A DNA stretch of 64,000 nt from Sarcomyxa edulis. Its lineage: Eukaryota > Basidiomycota > Agaricomycetes > Agaricales > Mycenaceae. A program made the translations under genes and the position numbers. The stretch covers positions 372,001 through 436,000 of the forward strand of contig QUOL01000010.1 in the NCBI GenBank assembly GCA_009761415.1, given 5' to 3'. The notes under the pieces are model-generated. The model was not told the DNA's origin. It searched no databases and saw only the letters and a list, made by a program, of their open reading frames with translations. Positions within the stretch are counted from its first letter, which is position 1, and each line of letters begins with the position of its first letter. Positions 10,313 through 19,953 of this stretch are shown piece after piece.

Positions 10313-13300
10313 GGTCGAATCGTCCTCGATATGACTACGATTAGGTGGTATCGACCAAGTCGGGATGTGTTTTGTCCTTTCCTTCTCCAAGACTGAGATT
10401 GTGGCATCAGTGTAGGTTTCGAGAGGTCTAAACGGCAGTTGAGTGAAGAGTGCAGCGTTAATCCGTCGCGGTGCATTGGGGTGCAACTGATGGAACTGTC
10501 GAACCAGTCTTTTTGCACGATCAACGTTATCCTCCGGTTCCCAGGTGTTGTGTTCGTCGGTGTACCCCTTCCACTTGATCAAATAGTACAGCTTGCCTCG
10601 TTCCAACTTAGAGTTCAAGATTTCTTCAACTTCGTATCGGGGTTCACCTTCGACCTGGATTGGAGGGGGAGGATCGGATCTTTGGCCTTCGATCTGGGGT
10701 GGAACGTAGCGTCGCAGTTTGGAGACATTGAATACGGGGTGTAGCTTGTTGTAACGCTTTGGCAACTTGAGTTTATACGCGTTGGGCGACACAACTTTGG
10801 TGATTTCGAATGGTCCGTCCCGCTTGTGACTTAGCTTCTTGGAGGGGCGGTCTGTCTTGATGTCGCTCAAGTCAAGGTACACCTTGTCTCCAACCTTGTA
10901 CTGTGGGGTTTCGATCCGACCTTGATCTGCAAATCTCTTCATCTCATCTGCCGCCTTATTTAGAGCCGCCTCTACTTCCTCATGGACCTTTTTCATGCGT
11001 AGCGCAAAGTCCTCAGCAGCTTCTGACTTGACATTTCTTTTCGGCTCGACCCCCATCCTTGGATGTCTTCCAGTATTGGCGTAGAAGGGGGAGACTTGAG
11101 TCGACGACGAAACTCGGTTGTTAAGCGCAAACTCGGCGATGGCTAGCCAATCAGCCCAATCATTTTGTCTATGATTGATGAACAGGCGAAGATATTGTTC
11201 AATTTCCTGGTTGGTTCTTTCCGTTTGTCCATCACTTTGAGGGTGGTAGGCTGTCGACAGTTTGCGTTTGACACCGAGTAGCGTGTGAAGGTCTTTCATA
11301 AGCTGCGAGGCAAATTGCGGTCCGCGGTCCGAGATGACTGAGTCCGGGAGACCGTGGTACCTCCAGACGTGATCCCTGTAAAGCGCGGCTAATCCAAGGG
11401 ACGACAATTCTTCGGAGCATGGGATGATGTGGGTCATTTTGGTGAATCTGTCAACGACCACAAGAATTGCATCGTTCCCTTGGCTGTCTGGCAGTCCAGT
11501 GATCAAATCTACGGAGATATCCGTCCATGGCGCCGAAGGGGTGCGGTTAGGCATGAGCTTTCCTATTGGTGGGGCAGGGAATGTCTTTGTTCGATTACAT
11601 TTGTCGCAACCTTCAATGTACTGGGTTACGAATTTAGTCATTCCTGGCCACCAGTAGTTCCTGCTCATGAGCTCTAGGGTCTTCCACTTTCCAGGGTGTC
11701 CCACGACTGCAGAATCGTGATGTAATTCCACAATCTTTCGCCGTAGTTCTTCCTTCTTAGGGACGTAGACTTTTCCCCGGAATAGTATCAACCCTTGCTC
11801 TTCTGACCACTCTTCTTCTCTGAGACGTCTGACAGGGGAATGTTTGAGTTCTTCAACAGCTTTGACCACCGACTCATCATAGTCTTTGCACTTTCTGATG
11901 TCTGATAAAATGCTAGACTCGTTGTTTTCGATCAAAACGTGGCCCTGTTGAAGCGCTCGGATTCGGAAAAACTCTGGTTTCAGAAGGATTTGGTTCTGGT
12001 TATCCTCTTCCCCCTTGTCATGATCTGCTCGTCTCGAGAGATAATCTGGTTTGGCCGATGCAGACCCTGGTCGGTGTTTCAGCACGAAATCAAACCGCGA
12101 TAGGTAAAGTGCCCATCTCGCTTGTCGTCGATTCAAGTTCCGTGCTGTTTTGAAGTATTCCAGGTTCTTATGGTCGCTCCAGATTACCACCGGGTGGTCA
12201 GCCCCTTCGAGGTAGTGTCGCCATTCCTCCAAACATCGAATGATGGCTAGCATTTCTTTGTCGTGTATATCATAGTTGCGTTGCACATCATTCAATCCTT
12301 TGGAGAGATAGGCACACGGTCTCCATTTACCATCATCACAGAGCATGCTTAGAATACCCCCAGTCGCATGACCTGAGGAGTCGGCCTCAATCTTCATCTG
12401 CTTTGTCGGGTCAGGATATACGAGGACAGGCTCGGAGGAGAATCTTCTCTTTAATTCGTCGAATGCCTTTTGTTGTTCCTCCGTCCATTTCCATGGTGCA
12501 TCCTTCCGAGTGAGCTGATGAAGGGGTTTTGCCACTTTAGAGAATCCCTCTATGAAGCGCCGGTAGAAGTTAGCAAAGCCGAGAAAGGCTTGCAGCTCCT
12601 TGACTTTTGTTGGTACCGGCCACTTCATGACTGCTTCGACTTTCTTGGGATCCATTCTAATGTGGTCACCCGAGATGATGAGACCGAGGTATTCCAGCTC
12701 TGTTTTCTCAAACTCGCATTTTTCGGGTTTAAGGAATAGATCATTGTCTCGTAGGATTTCAAGAACTTGTTTGACTATTTTCCTGTGTTCTTCCAGTGTC
12801 TTGGTGAAGATCAGGATATCGACCATGTAAACAATGACTACTCCTTTATCGATCAGCGGTTTGAGGATGTGGTTCATCATGGTCTGGAAGGAAGCCGGCG
12901 AATTCATCAGTCCAAAGAACATAACGGTTGGTTCGAACATCCCTCTGTTGGTTTTGAAGGCTGCTTTCCACTCATCCCCTTCCTTGATGCGCAAATTGTT
13001 GTATCCCCACCGTAGGTCTAATTTGGTGAAGATCTTTGCGTTTTTAAGTTTATCCACAAGTTCGGGGATTAGGGGTAGCGGGTAAGCGTTCTTGACTGTG
13101 TGGGAGTTCAAATGCCGATAGTCTTGAACCGGGCGATTCGTACCGTCTTTCTTCTTTACGAAGAAGAAGGGAGCCGCTTGGGGAGACTTCGAGGGTCGGA
13201 TATATCCTTTGCGTAGGTTCTCGTCGATGAATTCATCGAGTTCCTTTTGTTCTTTTGGTGACAGAGGGTACAGTTTAGGGTTTTGAGGGATAAAGGTGTC

Positions 13301-14176
13301 TTTCAGATCTATGGGATGGTCCCAAGGTCGTCGTTCAGGGAGTCGTTCCGACGCCTTCTTTTCGAACAGTTCCAAGAATTCATGATACTGTTCGGGGACT
13401 ATGGTTTCGGGTTTAGGTTTAGATTGAAAGACCCCTGCGTCACCAGCAAAGAATATCCGTTCCGTTGGAATTTCTTCATACTCGTCGTCTTCTTTATGAG
13501 CCCAAGGATCATACCACGTGTGGTAGATGGCTTCTTCGTCTTCACCTTCTTCATCTTCGTTGACCATGGTGGGGAATGGGGTCTTAGCTTTGGCTTTGGC
13601 CTTGCGGCGTACCTTAGCGTCGTACCCACATTCTTTTGGACACCTAGTCATCTCCACTTCACCCTTTTCCCAGTCTATTTCCGGGTTGTGCTTCTTCAAC
13701 CAGGAGTGTCCAATAATAACCGCCATCTTTCCAAGGTTGGTGATCGCAAAAGTAGCACGTTCCTTATGCCCCTTATAGTTCAGGATCATGTCTACTTCTT
13801 CTGTGATCGACCCTCCTTCGTTCAGGGTTCCATCTACATTGTATACTTGAATGGGTCTTTTCAGTCGTCGGGTTGCTAGCCCATTGCCTTTTGCAAATTC
13901 TTTATCCATAAACAATGTAGTGGCCCCTGAATCCAGCAACGCATCAATGTTGATTGCACGATGAGTGTCAAGAGTTCTAAGACCAACGTTCATAGAAACG
14001 TGTGTCTTAAGGTTGAGGGTTCTGACATAATGTTTTTCCACAGGGGGTTTCGATTCGTGAGCGGGTGAAACAACTTTATTTTCTTCAAAATGTACATGTT
14101 TTTCTATTCTAGAATCGGAACCCTTGGTAGCGGCAATCGAGTTTGTGGAAGTTACTGATTGCCGTTTTGAAAACCC
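10310..14176 (-). CDS. Pol of nested chromovirus (PR-RT-RNaseH-IN-chromodomain), RT mutated
   Basis: The frame is entered by -1 slippage from gag at 14176-14170 and is open to the stop at 10310. Protease has LLDSGATTLF. RT has KKDGTNRPVQDYR, TKLDLRWGYNNLRI and, where YMDD is expected, VYMVDILIF (near 12821-12847); a GAC-to-GTC change would explain it. RNase H has IEADSSGHATGGIL. Integrase has the zinc motif HHDSAVVGHPGK..CDKCN and the catalytic D-D-E in TDISVDLITG, VISDRGPQF and SDGQTERTNQEIE. The C-terminus is a chromodomain (YEVEEILNSK, LIKWKGY, NTWEPEDN) that targets integration to modified chromatin in chromoviruses. Loss of the first RT aspartate predicts a non-autonomous copy. Confidence 0.92.
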   Translation of the reverse strand, partial: GFSKRQSVTSTNSIAATKGSDSRIEKHVHFEENKVVSPAHESKPPVEKHYVRTLNLKTHVSMNVGLRTLDTHRAINIDALLDSGATTLFMDKEFAKGNGLATRRLKRPIQVYNVDGTLNEGGSITEEVDMILNYKGHKERATFAITNLGKMAVIIGHSWLKKHNPEIDWEKGEVEMTRCPKECGYDAKVRRKAKAKAKTPFPTMVNEDEEGEDEEAIYHTWYDPWAHKEDDEYEEIPTERIFFAGDAGVFQSKPKPETIVPEQYHEFLELFEKKASERLPERRPWDHPIDLKDTFIPQNPKLYPLSPKEQKELDEFIDENLRKGYIRPSKSPQAAPFFFVKKKDGTNRPVQDYRHLNSHTVKNAYPLPLIPELVDKLKNAKIFTKLDLRWGYNNLRIKEGDEWKAAFKTNRGMFEPTVMFFGLMNSPASFQTMMNHILKPLIDKGVVIVYMVDILIFTKTLEEHRKIVKQVLEILRDNDLFLKPEKCEFEKTELEYLGLIISGDHIRMDPKKVEAVMKWPVPTKVKELQAFLGFANFYRRFIEGFSKVAKPLHQLTRKDAPWKWTEEQQKAFDELKRRFSSEPVLVYPDPTKQMKIEADSSGHATGGILSMLCDDGKWRPCAYLSKGLNDVQRNYDIHDKEMLAIIRCLEEWRHYLEGADHPVVIWSDHKNLEYFKTARNLNRRQARWALYLSRFDFVLKHRPGSASAKPDYLSRRADHDKGEEDNQNQILLKPEFFRIRALQQGHVLIENNESSILSDIRKCKDYDESVVKAVEELKHSPVRRLREEEWSEEQGLILFRGKVYVPKKEELRRKIVELHHDSAVVGHPGKWKTLELMSRNYWWPGMTKFVTQYIEGCDKCNRTKTFPAPPIGKLMPNRTPSAPWTDISVDLITGLPDSQGNDAILVVVDRFTKMTHIIPCSEELSSLGLAALYRDHVWRYHGLPDSVISDRGPQFASQLMKDLHTLLGVKRKLSTAYHPQSDGQTERTNQEIEQYLRLFINHRQNDWADWLAIAEFALNNRVSSSTQVSPFYANTGRHPRMGVEPKRNVKSEAAEDFALRMKKVHEEVEAALNKAADEMKRFADQGRIETPQYKVGDKVYLDLSDIKTDRPSKKLSHKRDGPFEITKVVSPNAYKLKLPKRYNKLHPVFNVSKLRRYVPPQIEGQRSDPPPPIQVEGEPRYEVEEILNSKLERGKLYYLIKWKGYTDEHNTWEPEDNVDRAKRLVRQFHQLHPNAPRRINAALFTQLPFRPLETYTDATISVLEKERTKHIPTWSIPPNRSHIEDDST

Positions 14177-15141
14177 TCTTCCTTTTGGAAGTACTCTCTC
14201 AACTCGTCAAACGTCATGCTTCTGATGTCGGCGTAGGTACAGTTACGAGCGATGTGTCCTAGCCGTTGGCAACGGAAGCATTTGATAGGTGGACGTTTGC
14301 CGGCGCGATCCACATCCATGGCGTCTGGGTCCCTTTGCCTTGGCGCATCGGGCTGACGTTGAGGTGGTACAACTGGGGCTGGAGGCGGAGCTACTGGTTT
14401 GTCTCGACGAGGTTGTGTCCTGGATGTGTCGTTCCAGACGTTCTTGGCTTTCTCGTTGTAGCGAATGCGTTGATTGTCCAGCTTTAGCACCCATTCGTAC
14501 CAGCCAGCCAGGGTGTTTGGCATAGCAGGTAATGCGTAGACGCGTTCTCGAAGCCGATGGTTTAGACCCGTTTCGAATTTTTCAATCAAAGCTACCTCAT
14601 TGTACCCAGTACGTGGGGCGATCGATGCAAAAGCCCGGACGTACTCGTCGGCGGTCTGGCTGCCCTGGAACAACTTGCTCATGTCAGTCTGAGCCGTATC
14701 TTGGGGATTGGGATCGGCAAAAGACTTTCTGAACTTTTGGATAAAGTCATTCCAGCTAGTGAAGGGAGCCTGTCGCCGGAGAGAGGTCATAGGATCTATT
14801 GTTCCAACCTGACTGATAGCCGTTAACGCCAAATCCACAAAGGTTTGTGCGGTTCCCCCCTGGATGTATGAGAGCGCAAACGAGATTTTGGTATCATCGT
14901 TTGGGAACTCAATGGCTCGACCGTTCATATAGTTGATGTTTTCGTTGATGAACGCATCGGCCTGGGCTTTGTCTCCAGAGAAAATACGAGGGGGATTGAT
15001 TTTAGGAAGTCGGGGATGAGGGGCAGGAAGTGGTTGCGGCATGGGTTGTGGCTGGGGTTGGGCAAGCTGTTGGTTCAGCAGGTCGGTGAGGGCGGCGATT
15101 TGGGCTTCGAGTTGCGTAATGCGGTCATCAGGGTCCTCCAT
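14152..15141 (-). CDS. Gag of nested chromovirus
   Basis: 329 residues from the ATG at 15141. An N-terminal predicted coiled segment (ITQLEAQIAALTDLLNQQ) is followed by a Gln/Pro tract, a capsid-like domain (ADAFINENINYM, FIQKFRKSFADPNPQ, RAFASIAPRTGYNE) and a single CCHC zinc knuckle (CFRCQRLGHIARNC) close to the C-terminus. It is intact. The stop TAA is at 14152-14154. Confidence 0.9.
   Translation of the reverse strand: MEDPDDRITQLEAQIAALTDLLNQQLAQPQPQPMPQPLPAPHPRLPKINPPRIFSGDKAQADAFINENINYMNGRAIEFPNDDTKISFALSYIQGGTAQTFVDLALTAISQVGTIDPMTSLRRQAPFTSWNDFIQKFRKSFADPNPQDTAQTDMSKLFQGSQTADEYVRAFASIAPRTGYNEVALIEKFETGLNHRLRERVYALPAMPNTLAGWYEWVLKLDNQRIRYNEKAKNVWNDTSRTQPRRDKPVAPPPAPVVPPQRQPDAPRQRDPDAMDVDRAGKRPPIKCFRCQRLGHIARNCTYADIRSMTFDELREYFQKEEGFQNGNQ
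14170..14176 (-). other. -1 frameshift heptamer GGGTTTT (chromovirus)
   Basis: Read on the minus strand in the gag frame as G GGT TTT, 15 nt before the gag stop. After slippage the frame TCA AAA CGG continues without a stop into the protease. The heptamer and phase are the same as at 6680-6686 in the other retroelement. Confidence 0.72.
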
Positions 15142-15586
15142 GGTAGTAGCAAGAGGAGATACGAGGTGGGAAGGAGTTTATGGAAAGGTGGGGAGGTTAC
15201 TACAGACACGGTCGAATGCGTGATACTAAACAGGTCCCCGTTGGTTAGACGGATCAACCCAACCGGATAGTATGCACGAGCGAAAACAATATGAGTGTAG
15301 CGCGGTATGCGTAAGACAAGGTGCCGTTAGCTTGTGTTCTGTTGCTACTCAGACAATATCCTTCTTCTCTTCCAAAAGGACTATTGCGCGGTTAAGCCTT
15401 GGCGACTACTGCAGATCTGAAGTCGGGCTCAACGTTACTTCAGATTATGCTTGTCAGCTGAGTTGAGTGGAACACAAGTTCTTGATGGCGAGGTAAAAGG
15501 TAGTTAGTAATGTGAATGGAAAGAGGGAATGGAGGGGCGCAGCGTGTATTTCAGGATTAGGGCGTCGTAGGGTGAGTTCGATCTTC

Positions 15587-16019
15587 TGTCAGGGCAACAC
15601 CAATCTATACAAGACCAGCGGGCCACTGAAGCGTCACGAGCGAAAGACGAGAACAGAGAAAGAGGAGGAGAGGGAGATACAGAGGGAAAGAGAGAGAAGA
15701 GGGAAGCGATAGAAGATACTACAGGAGTTATATGACTTAGGTTCCCACTAGATTAGCGGTAATCCTGAGAGATCGAACTGAGGATCCCCAGGGTGCATAG
15801 CGCCCTTTATATATCTACCTACATTACATGATTGGTAAGCTATAGAATCCTATGGAACATAATGGAACACCGTTAGTAAGATGATGATGCAACTCCGCAG
15901 CACCTTAGTAATCGCATCAGTCAGCAGCCGGAATAAAGGTATCCCAAGGAATAACTATAGCCCCCTGATAAGATAAGATAAGATCAAAGATAAAGTCCAA
16001 AATGAGTCGTTTCCTGACA
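15587..16019 (-). repeat. 5' LTR of nested chromovirus
   Basis: 433 bp, matching 9866-10298 except for one base. On the minus strand it precedes gag by about 445 bp of leader. Confidence 0.93.
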
Positions 16020-16024
16020 ACGAC
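16020..16024. repeat. Target site duplication ACGAC (right)
   Basis: It matches 9861-9865 and directly follows the LTR end CCTGACA. Confidence 0.9.
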
Positions 16025-16585
16025 GATATGAATTTTGGAGAACTTATTTCAAGAAGGGCGATGAAGCTTCAAAAGAGGGACAAAGAGCTCTCCAAGGTTC
16101 AGCGAGACAAATACCGATCGCGTCTCCAGTCGGCAGAGCAGTTTTTAAAGAAATACGAGGGACAAATTCACGATTTCAAGTTCGCGCCAGGAAGACTCGT
16201 ACTTGTTCGTAATACTCGGATAGAGAAGGAACTGAACAACAAAATGAAGCCCCGATACATCGGTCCAATGGTCGTGGTTCGCCAAACCAAATCGGGAAGC
16301 TACATCCTATCGGAAGTGACAGGAGCGATCGCTGAACACCGATTCGCCGCATACCGATTGATCCCATACATGAGGAGGAACGAGATAACCCTACCAGTTA
16401 CTACGCTAGTTGGGAAGTCGACGAAGCAGCTGGATGATATGGCCGATGAGGACACGCCTGACGAGTTTACTCTCGTGGAGCCCGGAGACGATGCACTTCC
16501 GGGAACGTATAGGACACGATTGTGGCAGTTTCCAAAAAGGCCGGAACAAGAATCTAATACGCTAAGGCCTCCGGAACGATCGTAA
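16025..16585 (+). CDS. Pol of old Ty3/gypsy element (C-terminal part after nested insertion)
   Basis: It continues the frame that stops at codon 9863-9865. The integrase C-terminal region has EQFLKKYEGQIHDFKFAPGR followed by LVLVRNTRIEKELNNKMKPRY, the post-core SH3-like segment seen in this lineage, and then an acidic tail. The stop is at 16583-16585. There is no chromodomain. Confidence 0.8.
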   Translation, partial: DMNFGELISRRAMKLQKRDKELSKVQRDKYRSRLQSAEQFLKKYEGQIHDFKFAPGRLVLVRNTRIEKELNNKMKPRYIGPMVVVRQTKSGSYILSEVTGAIAEHRFAAYRLIPYMRRNEITLPVTTLVGKSTKQLDDMADEDTPDEFTLVEPGDDALPGTYRTRLWQFPKRPEQESNTLRPPERS

Positions 16586-17880
16586 AGATATCGCGCGGAT
16601 ATCTGGAAACCTCGGGAAATACTCCAACAAGGGACCGCGAACGAACAACTCTGGATAAGGCTCCCTTCTCCACATGATACTTTGAATCACCTTTCTATTT
16701 TTCCATACAAAAATGTACATTATTACAAGAATATCAGCACCCTTCTCTCAAGAATAACCCTTGTTTCCGACCCTGTTTTGACAAGAAGAGGGATACTACC
16801 CCGAGGAAGCAATCGATTCTACGTAGACTTGACTGGCCAAGTGCCAGAACAAGCGGAATCCAGGTCAACGCCTTGTTCTAACGATCGGCTGAAGAAACAA
16901 AGCAAGAGGATGACCGGTAGACCGATCGTCTTGGCCAATTGCATCCCAAGTCGTACTTTCTCCGATAAAGCGTCACAACGAAGGCCGATCCTGAGAAATA
17001 ACCGACTATAGCTCAAAAGGACGCGAAAGGACGAATTCTTGGAACAAAAGCCGATTGACGATACAAATACAGTCCGAGCAGGTAGTTATGTTCAACAATC
17101 GGTAGCCGATTAAAGGAAAGATAGAAAAAGGCCGATCGTGGCCGACTGCGAGAAATTGCCGATTACTGCTGCTCTAAGAGGACTTAGACAAATTGCTGCA
17201 CCGAAAGCCGATCGACGACACGAACGCAATCCAAGAGAGTCGCCGTGTTCAAACGATCGGCCGAAGAAACAAAGCAAGAGGACGATCGGTAGACTGATCG
17301 TTTTGACCGATTGTATCCCAAGTCGTACTCTCACCGGACCTAGACGAGTTCCTGGCACAAAAGCCGATTGTCTATACAAAGGGAATCAGAGAGGATCGCA
17401 GTGTTCAACGATCGGTGGCCGGGTGATGGAACGTAGAAAAAAAAGCCGATTGTGGGCGACTACAACAAAATGCCGATCGCTGCTGTTCATGAGGACTTTG
17501 ACGAAATTTCTGGACAAAAGCCGATCGAAGTTGTTCGAAATCGTGCACTTTCCGGTATTAAGGCCGACCGATCGACTTGGGGATTTTTGACAGGAAACCT
17601 ATGTGTTGGACATATAACCAATTGTTTATGGCCGATCTTGCGGCGACTTAAGAACGGGACCCATTGACTCGTGAAGAATCGGTTTTCTGTATTTACAGAT
17701 AACCGTACAGATATACGAGTCGGCACCACCTAACGTGGTACCGACGACAAGCTACGATCCGTAAAAAATGTGATATGGGCCAAAACCCGAGGAAAAATGT
17801 CCGCAGACGCGAGAGCCCGACCGAACAAAGGACGCGCGAGGAGGGGGAATTACATGAAAGAAAAGGAAGAAGGGAAATTT
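16586..17880. repeat. Degenerate CGATCG-rich direct repeats, no gene
   Basis: I find no credible coding frame. A segment (GATCGGC-GAAGAAACAAAGCAAGAGGA and what follows, to CCCAAGTCGTACT) near 16880-16965 recurs near 17250-17330. A second (CAAAAGCCGATTG.. with the following 100 bp) near 17045 recurs near 17353. The repeat is therefore a decayed tandem of roughly 310-385 bp units. GCCGATCG and CCGATTG words occur many times. It may include the 3' end of the old retroelement. Confidence 0.6.
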
Positions 17881-17901
17881 TAAAAGAAGTGATTATACAA
17901 A

Positions 17902-19115
17902 CTACTTAGCTTGCCTTGAATCCTTCTTCTCCTTCTTCTTAACGATCACCACCCCATCTAACCTGCTCGACCCTTCTCCGACGTCGTCCTGCCCAGGAAG
18001 AGGCGCGGGAGGCCCACCGAACGAGTACGAAAGCCCTTCGTTGAAAGCCGATTCTACGGCGCCGAAGTGTAAGTTCATCGCGTCCTCGGTTATCTTGGCG
18101 ATCTGGCCAGCGACGAATGACGAGAAATCCCGCTCGAACCTCTTGCTAGAAGCAGACCACAGGGCTCGGAGGTGTTTTTTGGCCGCATCGTTAGCGGCGG
18201 CTTCCTCGGCGTCATTGGCAGCAACCTGAGAAGCGGTGTTGAAGTCTGGAGAGAGCGGGGGAGGGATGTTTAGACGTCGGTCAGGAATTTTAATACTAAC
18301 TCCCGTACGCAGACGCGTACGGGAATACGGACCTTCGTCGTCATCCTCCATTTCCTGGTCCTCGTCGGCTTTCTGCTGTTGGTGCGAAGGGACTATGTTC
18401 CGACTGAACGATTCACCAGGAGGAGGAATGCCGGGCTCGGTGACCAACTTCAAGAGGCCGTCTGCGATGTACTTTGCCTTGTCCGCGCTGGTGAACTCGT
18501 TAAACTTGATCGAGCACTTGTGCTTGTCGCGGATGCACTTTCGGCAACGTCGGCCGGGGAGACCGACGCATGGCTGTACATCGAGCGCGATCCGGCAAGG
18601 GCGACACATCAGATGCTATAAACAAATGAACAAAGTCAATAAAAGGAAACCGCTGGAGGGCGGTAATATTACAAGGAGAAGGAAACTACTCACCTCGAGT
18701 CGGAAAACTTCGCCTACAGCCAAAGCGCGTTGACGTCGAACACGCGTAGTCGCCGGCACGGTCTTAGGAGGGGGTTTCTGTGCCTCCTTGGGGTCGGCTG
18801 GACCTTTTCCCTTTCGAGCTCTCTTCTTTGCCGGAGCATCGGAGTCTCTGGTGGAAGAAGTCGCGATGACTTTCGGATCGACCTTGATCTTGGGTTCGAA
18901 GGGAACGATACCGGTGAATTCGATCTCGGAGTCGGTTTCGTCGGTCTTAGCGCGTTTCTTTCCTTTTCGCTTTGACGATGTCGACATAGACGCTGCTGGC
19001 GCGGGGGAATCGCGCGGCGTTGGAGTGTCGGACAGAGGAATTGGAGTCGGTGCCTTCCGCTTTCCTTTCGACGAAGCGGACTTTTGAGGGACGGCCTTCT
19101 TCGGTTTTGGCGGCG
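17902..19115 (-). pseudogene. 3' half of host gene split by the giant transposon (cysteine-cluster protein)
   Basis: Coding on 19115-18694 and 18615-17902, with a 77-nt GT-AG intron. The frame enters from the transposon junction with codons reading PPKPKKAVPQKSASSK. It is Lys/Ser/Pro-rich and nuclear-looking (KRKGKKR, KKRARKGK), then has a six-cysteine cluster CRPC, then C, C, KC and C within about 30 residues (near 18609-18520). An acidic stretch and a KKKEKKD tail follow. Joined to 35297-36678 at the TSD, the codons continue exactly in frame (total 796 codons including stop). The cluster resembles Zn-binding fungal modules but its spacing is not Zn2Cys6. No family recognised. Confidence 0.85.
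19108..19115. repeat. Target site duplication TGGCGGCG (left of giant element)
   Basis: It is identical to 35297-35304 and directly abuts the transposon end. Keeping only one copy restores the split gene's reading frame. Confidence 0.93.
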
Positions 19116-19206
19116 AGCCATGGTGGTAATATACAGTCTAACAGTCCTGGCTACAGCCAGTGGTAATTATTTATCAAGCATGGCTGTAGCCAGGCCTGTG
19201 GCTGTG
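19116..19206. repeat. 5' terminal inverted repeat of giant element
   Basis: It begins AGCCATGGTGGTAATATAC. It aligns gaplessly at its start, and with one small gap later, to the reverse complement of 35207-35296. Shared words are CCATGG, CTAACA, TGGCTxCAGCCAG and CAGGCCTGTGGCT. Weaker similarity (GAGGTCCAGCA) extends further in. Confidence 0.88.
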
Positions 19207-19380
19207 CAGGCTTCCAAGAGGTCCAGCACCCGATTTTCCCTCAGCTTGGTCAGCCTAAGTCCTGGACCTCTCCCTTAGCCTGACACATGTACAAATAGAA
19301 GACTGTATTAAATGGGAATATAATAATATTAATATTCGGGCAGGCTGGCTTTTGTATAAAAGAGATGCTATTAATAGGCA

Positions 19381-19807
19381 GCTCTTCTTCGGCTTGTTCC
19401 GATCGGATTCAGCTAGCCACGCCGCCGATTTGGCCCTCTGGCTAAGTCTGAGCTGGCTAGCCAGCGCTCAATTCTTCCCAGCTGTCTAGGATAGTATACA
19501 GTGGTGGGCTCCGCTCGGGGGTCTGATAATGGCATTGCCTTCTATGCTGGCCAGCTCTGACTTGGCCAAACCTCAAATACTATCCTATGGCTAACATCCA
19601 GGATAGGACACTTGCGGGGGCATGATTCGCTGTACTTGTGGCGCTCTGGCTAGGTCGAACTTCGCCAAGCATCAAAATAGTGCCTCTGGCTAGCTTTTTT
19701 TAGCCTTCGATGGCGCTGATAATAAATGCTCTTCTTCGGCTTGTTCCGATCGGATTCAGCTAGCCACGCCGCCGATTTGGCCCTCTGGCTAAGTCTGAGT
19801 TGGCTAG
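19381..19807. repeat. Subterminal direct repeats (2 x 80 bp), copy 2
   Basis: 19381-19460 and 19728-19807 are the same 80-bp sequence with one mismatch (GAGCTGG versus GAGTTGG). Between and around them are further TGGCTAG words. The 19207-19953 interval has no gene. Confidence 0.8.
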
Positions 19808-19953
19808 TAGGTCGTGATACTCCGTGGCGAGCGGAGATCACCTCCACGAAATTATTCTAAGTCCAAAATATCGAGAACTTCTTAGATTATTGAGTACCCG
19901 TCTTAAATGGACTTGACGCGCAATATATATTGGTACATTGGTTTGTTCATACA

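Larger units (their letters stand above)
9866..16019 (-). mobile_element. Nested chromodomain Ty3/gypsy retrotransposon (6,154 bp)
   Basis: It is bounded by 433-bp LTRs beginning TGTCAGG and ending CCTGACA, and flanked by ACGAC duplications. It encodes gag (14152-15141) and pol (10310-14176) on the minus strand, with a polypurine tract next to the 3' LTR. In a full reading of the two LTRs I see one difference (G at 9976 versus A at 15697 in a GAGAGAG run), so insertion is recent. The copy nevertheless carries a YMVD reverse transcriptase, which should be inactive. Confidence 0.95.
4806..16585 (+). mobile_element. Old Ty3/gypsy retroelement, interrupted by a nested element
   Basis: Gag, protease, reverse transcriptase, RNase H and integrase are present in the order of Ty3/gypsy elements. 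They are interrupted at 9865/16020 by the chromovirus 9866-16019. The pol reading frame resumes in phase at 16025 once one copy of the 5-bp duplication is discounted. I could not find LTRs on either side. Gag needs a one-base shift near 4942 to join its N-terminal part (4806-4941, coding a VSFKDCLIVARSREIVD-like stretch) to the rest, so the copy is degenerate. CGATCG words are frequent throughout it. Confidence 0.8.

Noticed and set aside
13283..13879. Open frame of about 200 codons opposite the chromovirus pol
   Set aside because: It is antisense to the protease region of pol, which is clearly the coding strand.
18714..19121. A 135-residue basic protein starting at the ATG in the transposon end
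   Set aside because: It is the wrong frame of the split gene. The frame without that ATG continues the upstream half exactly.
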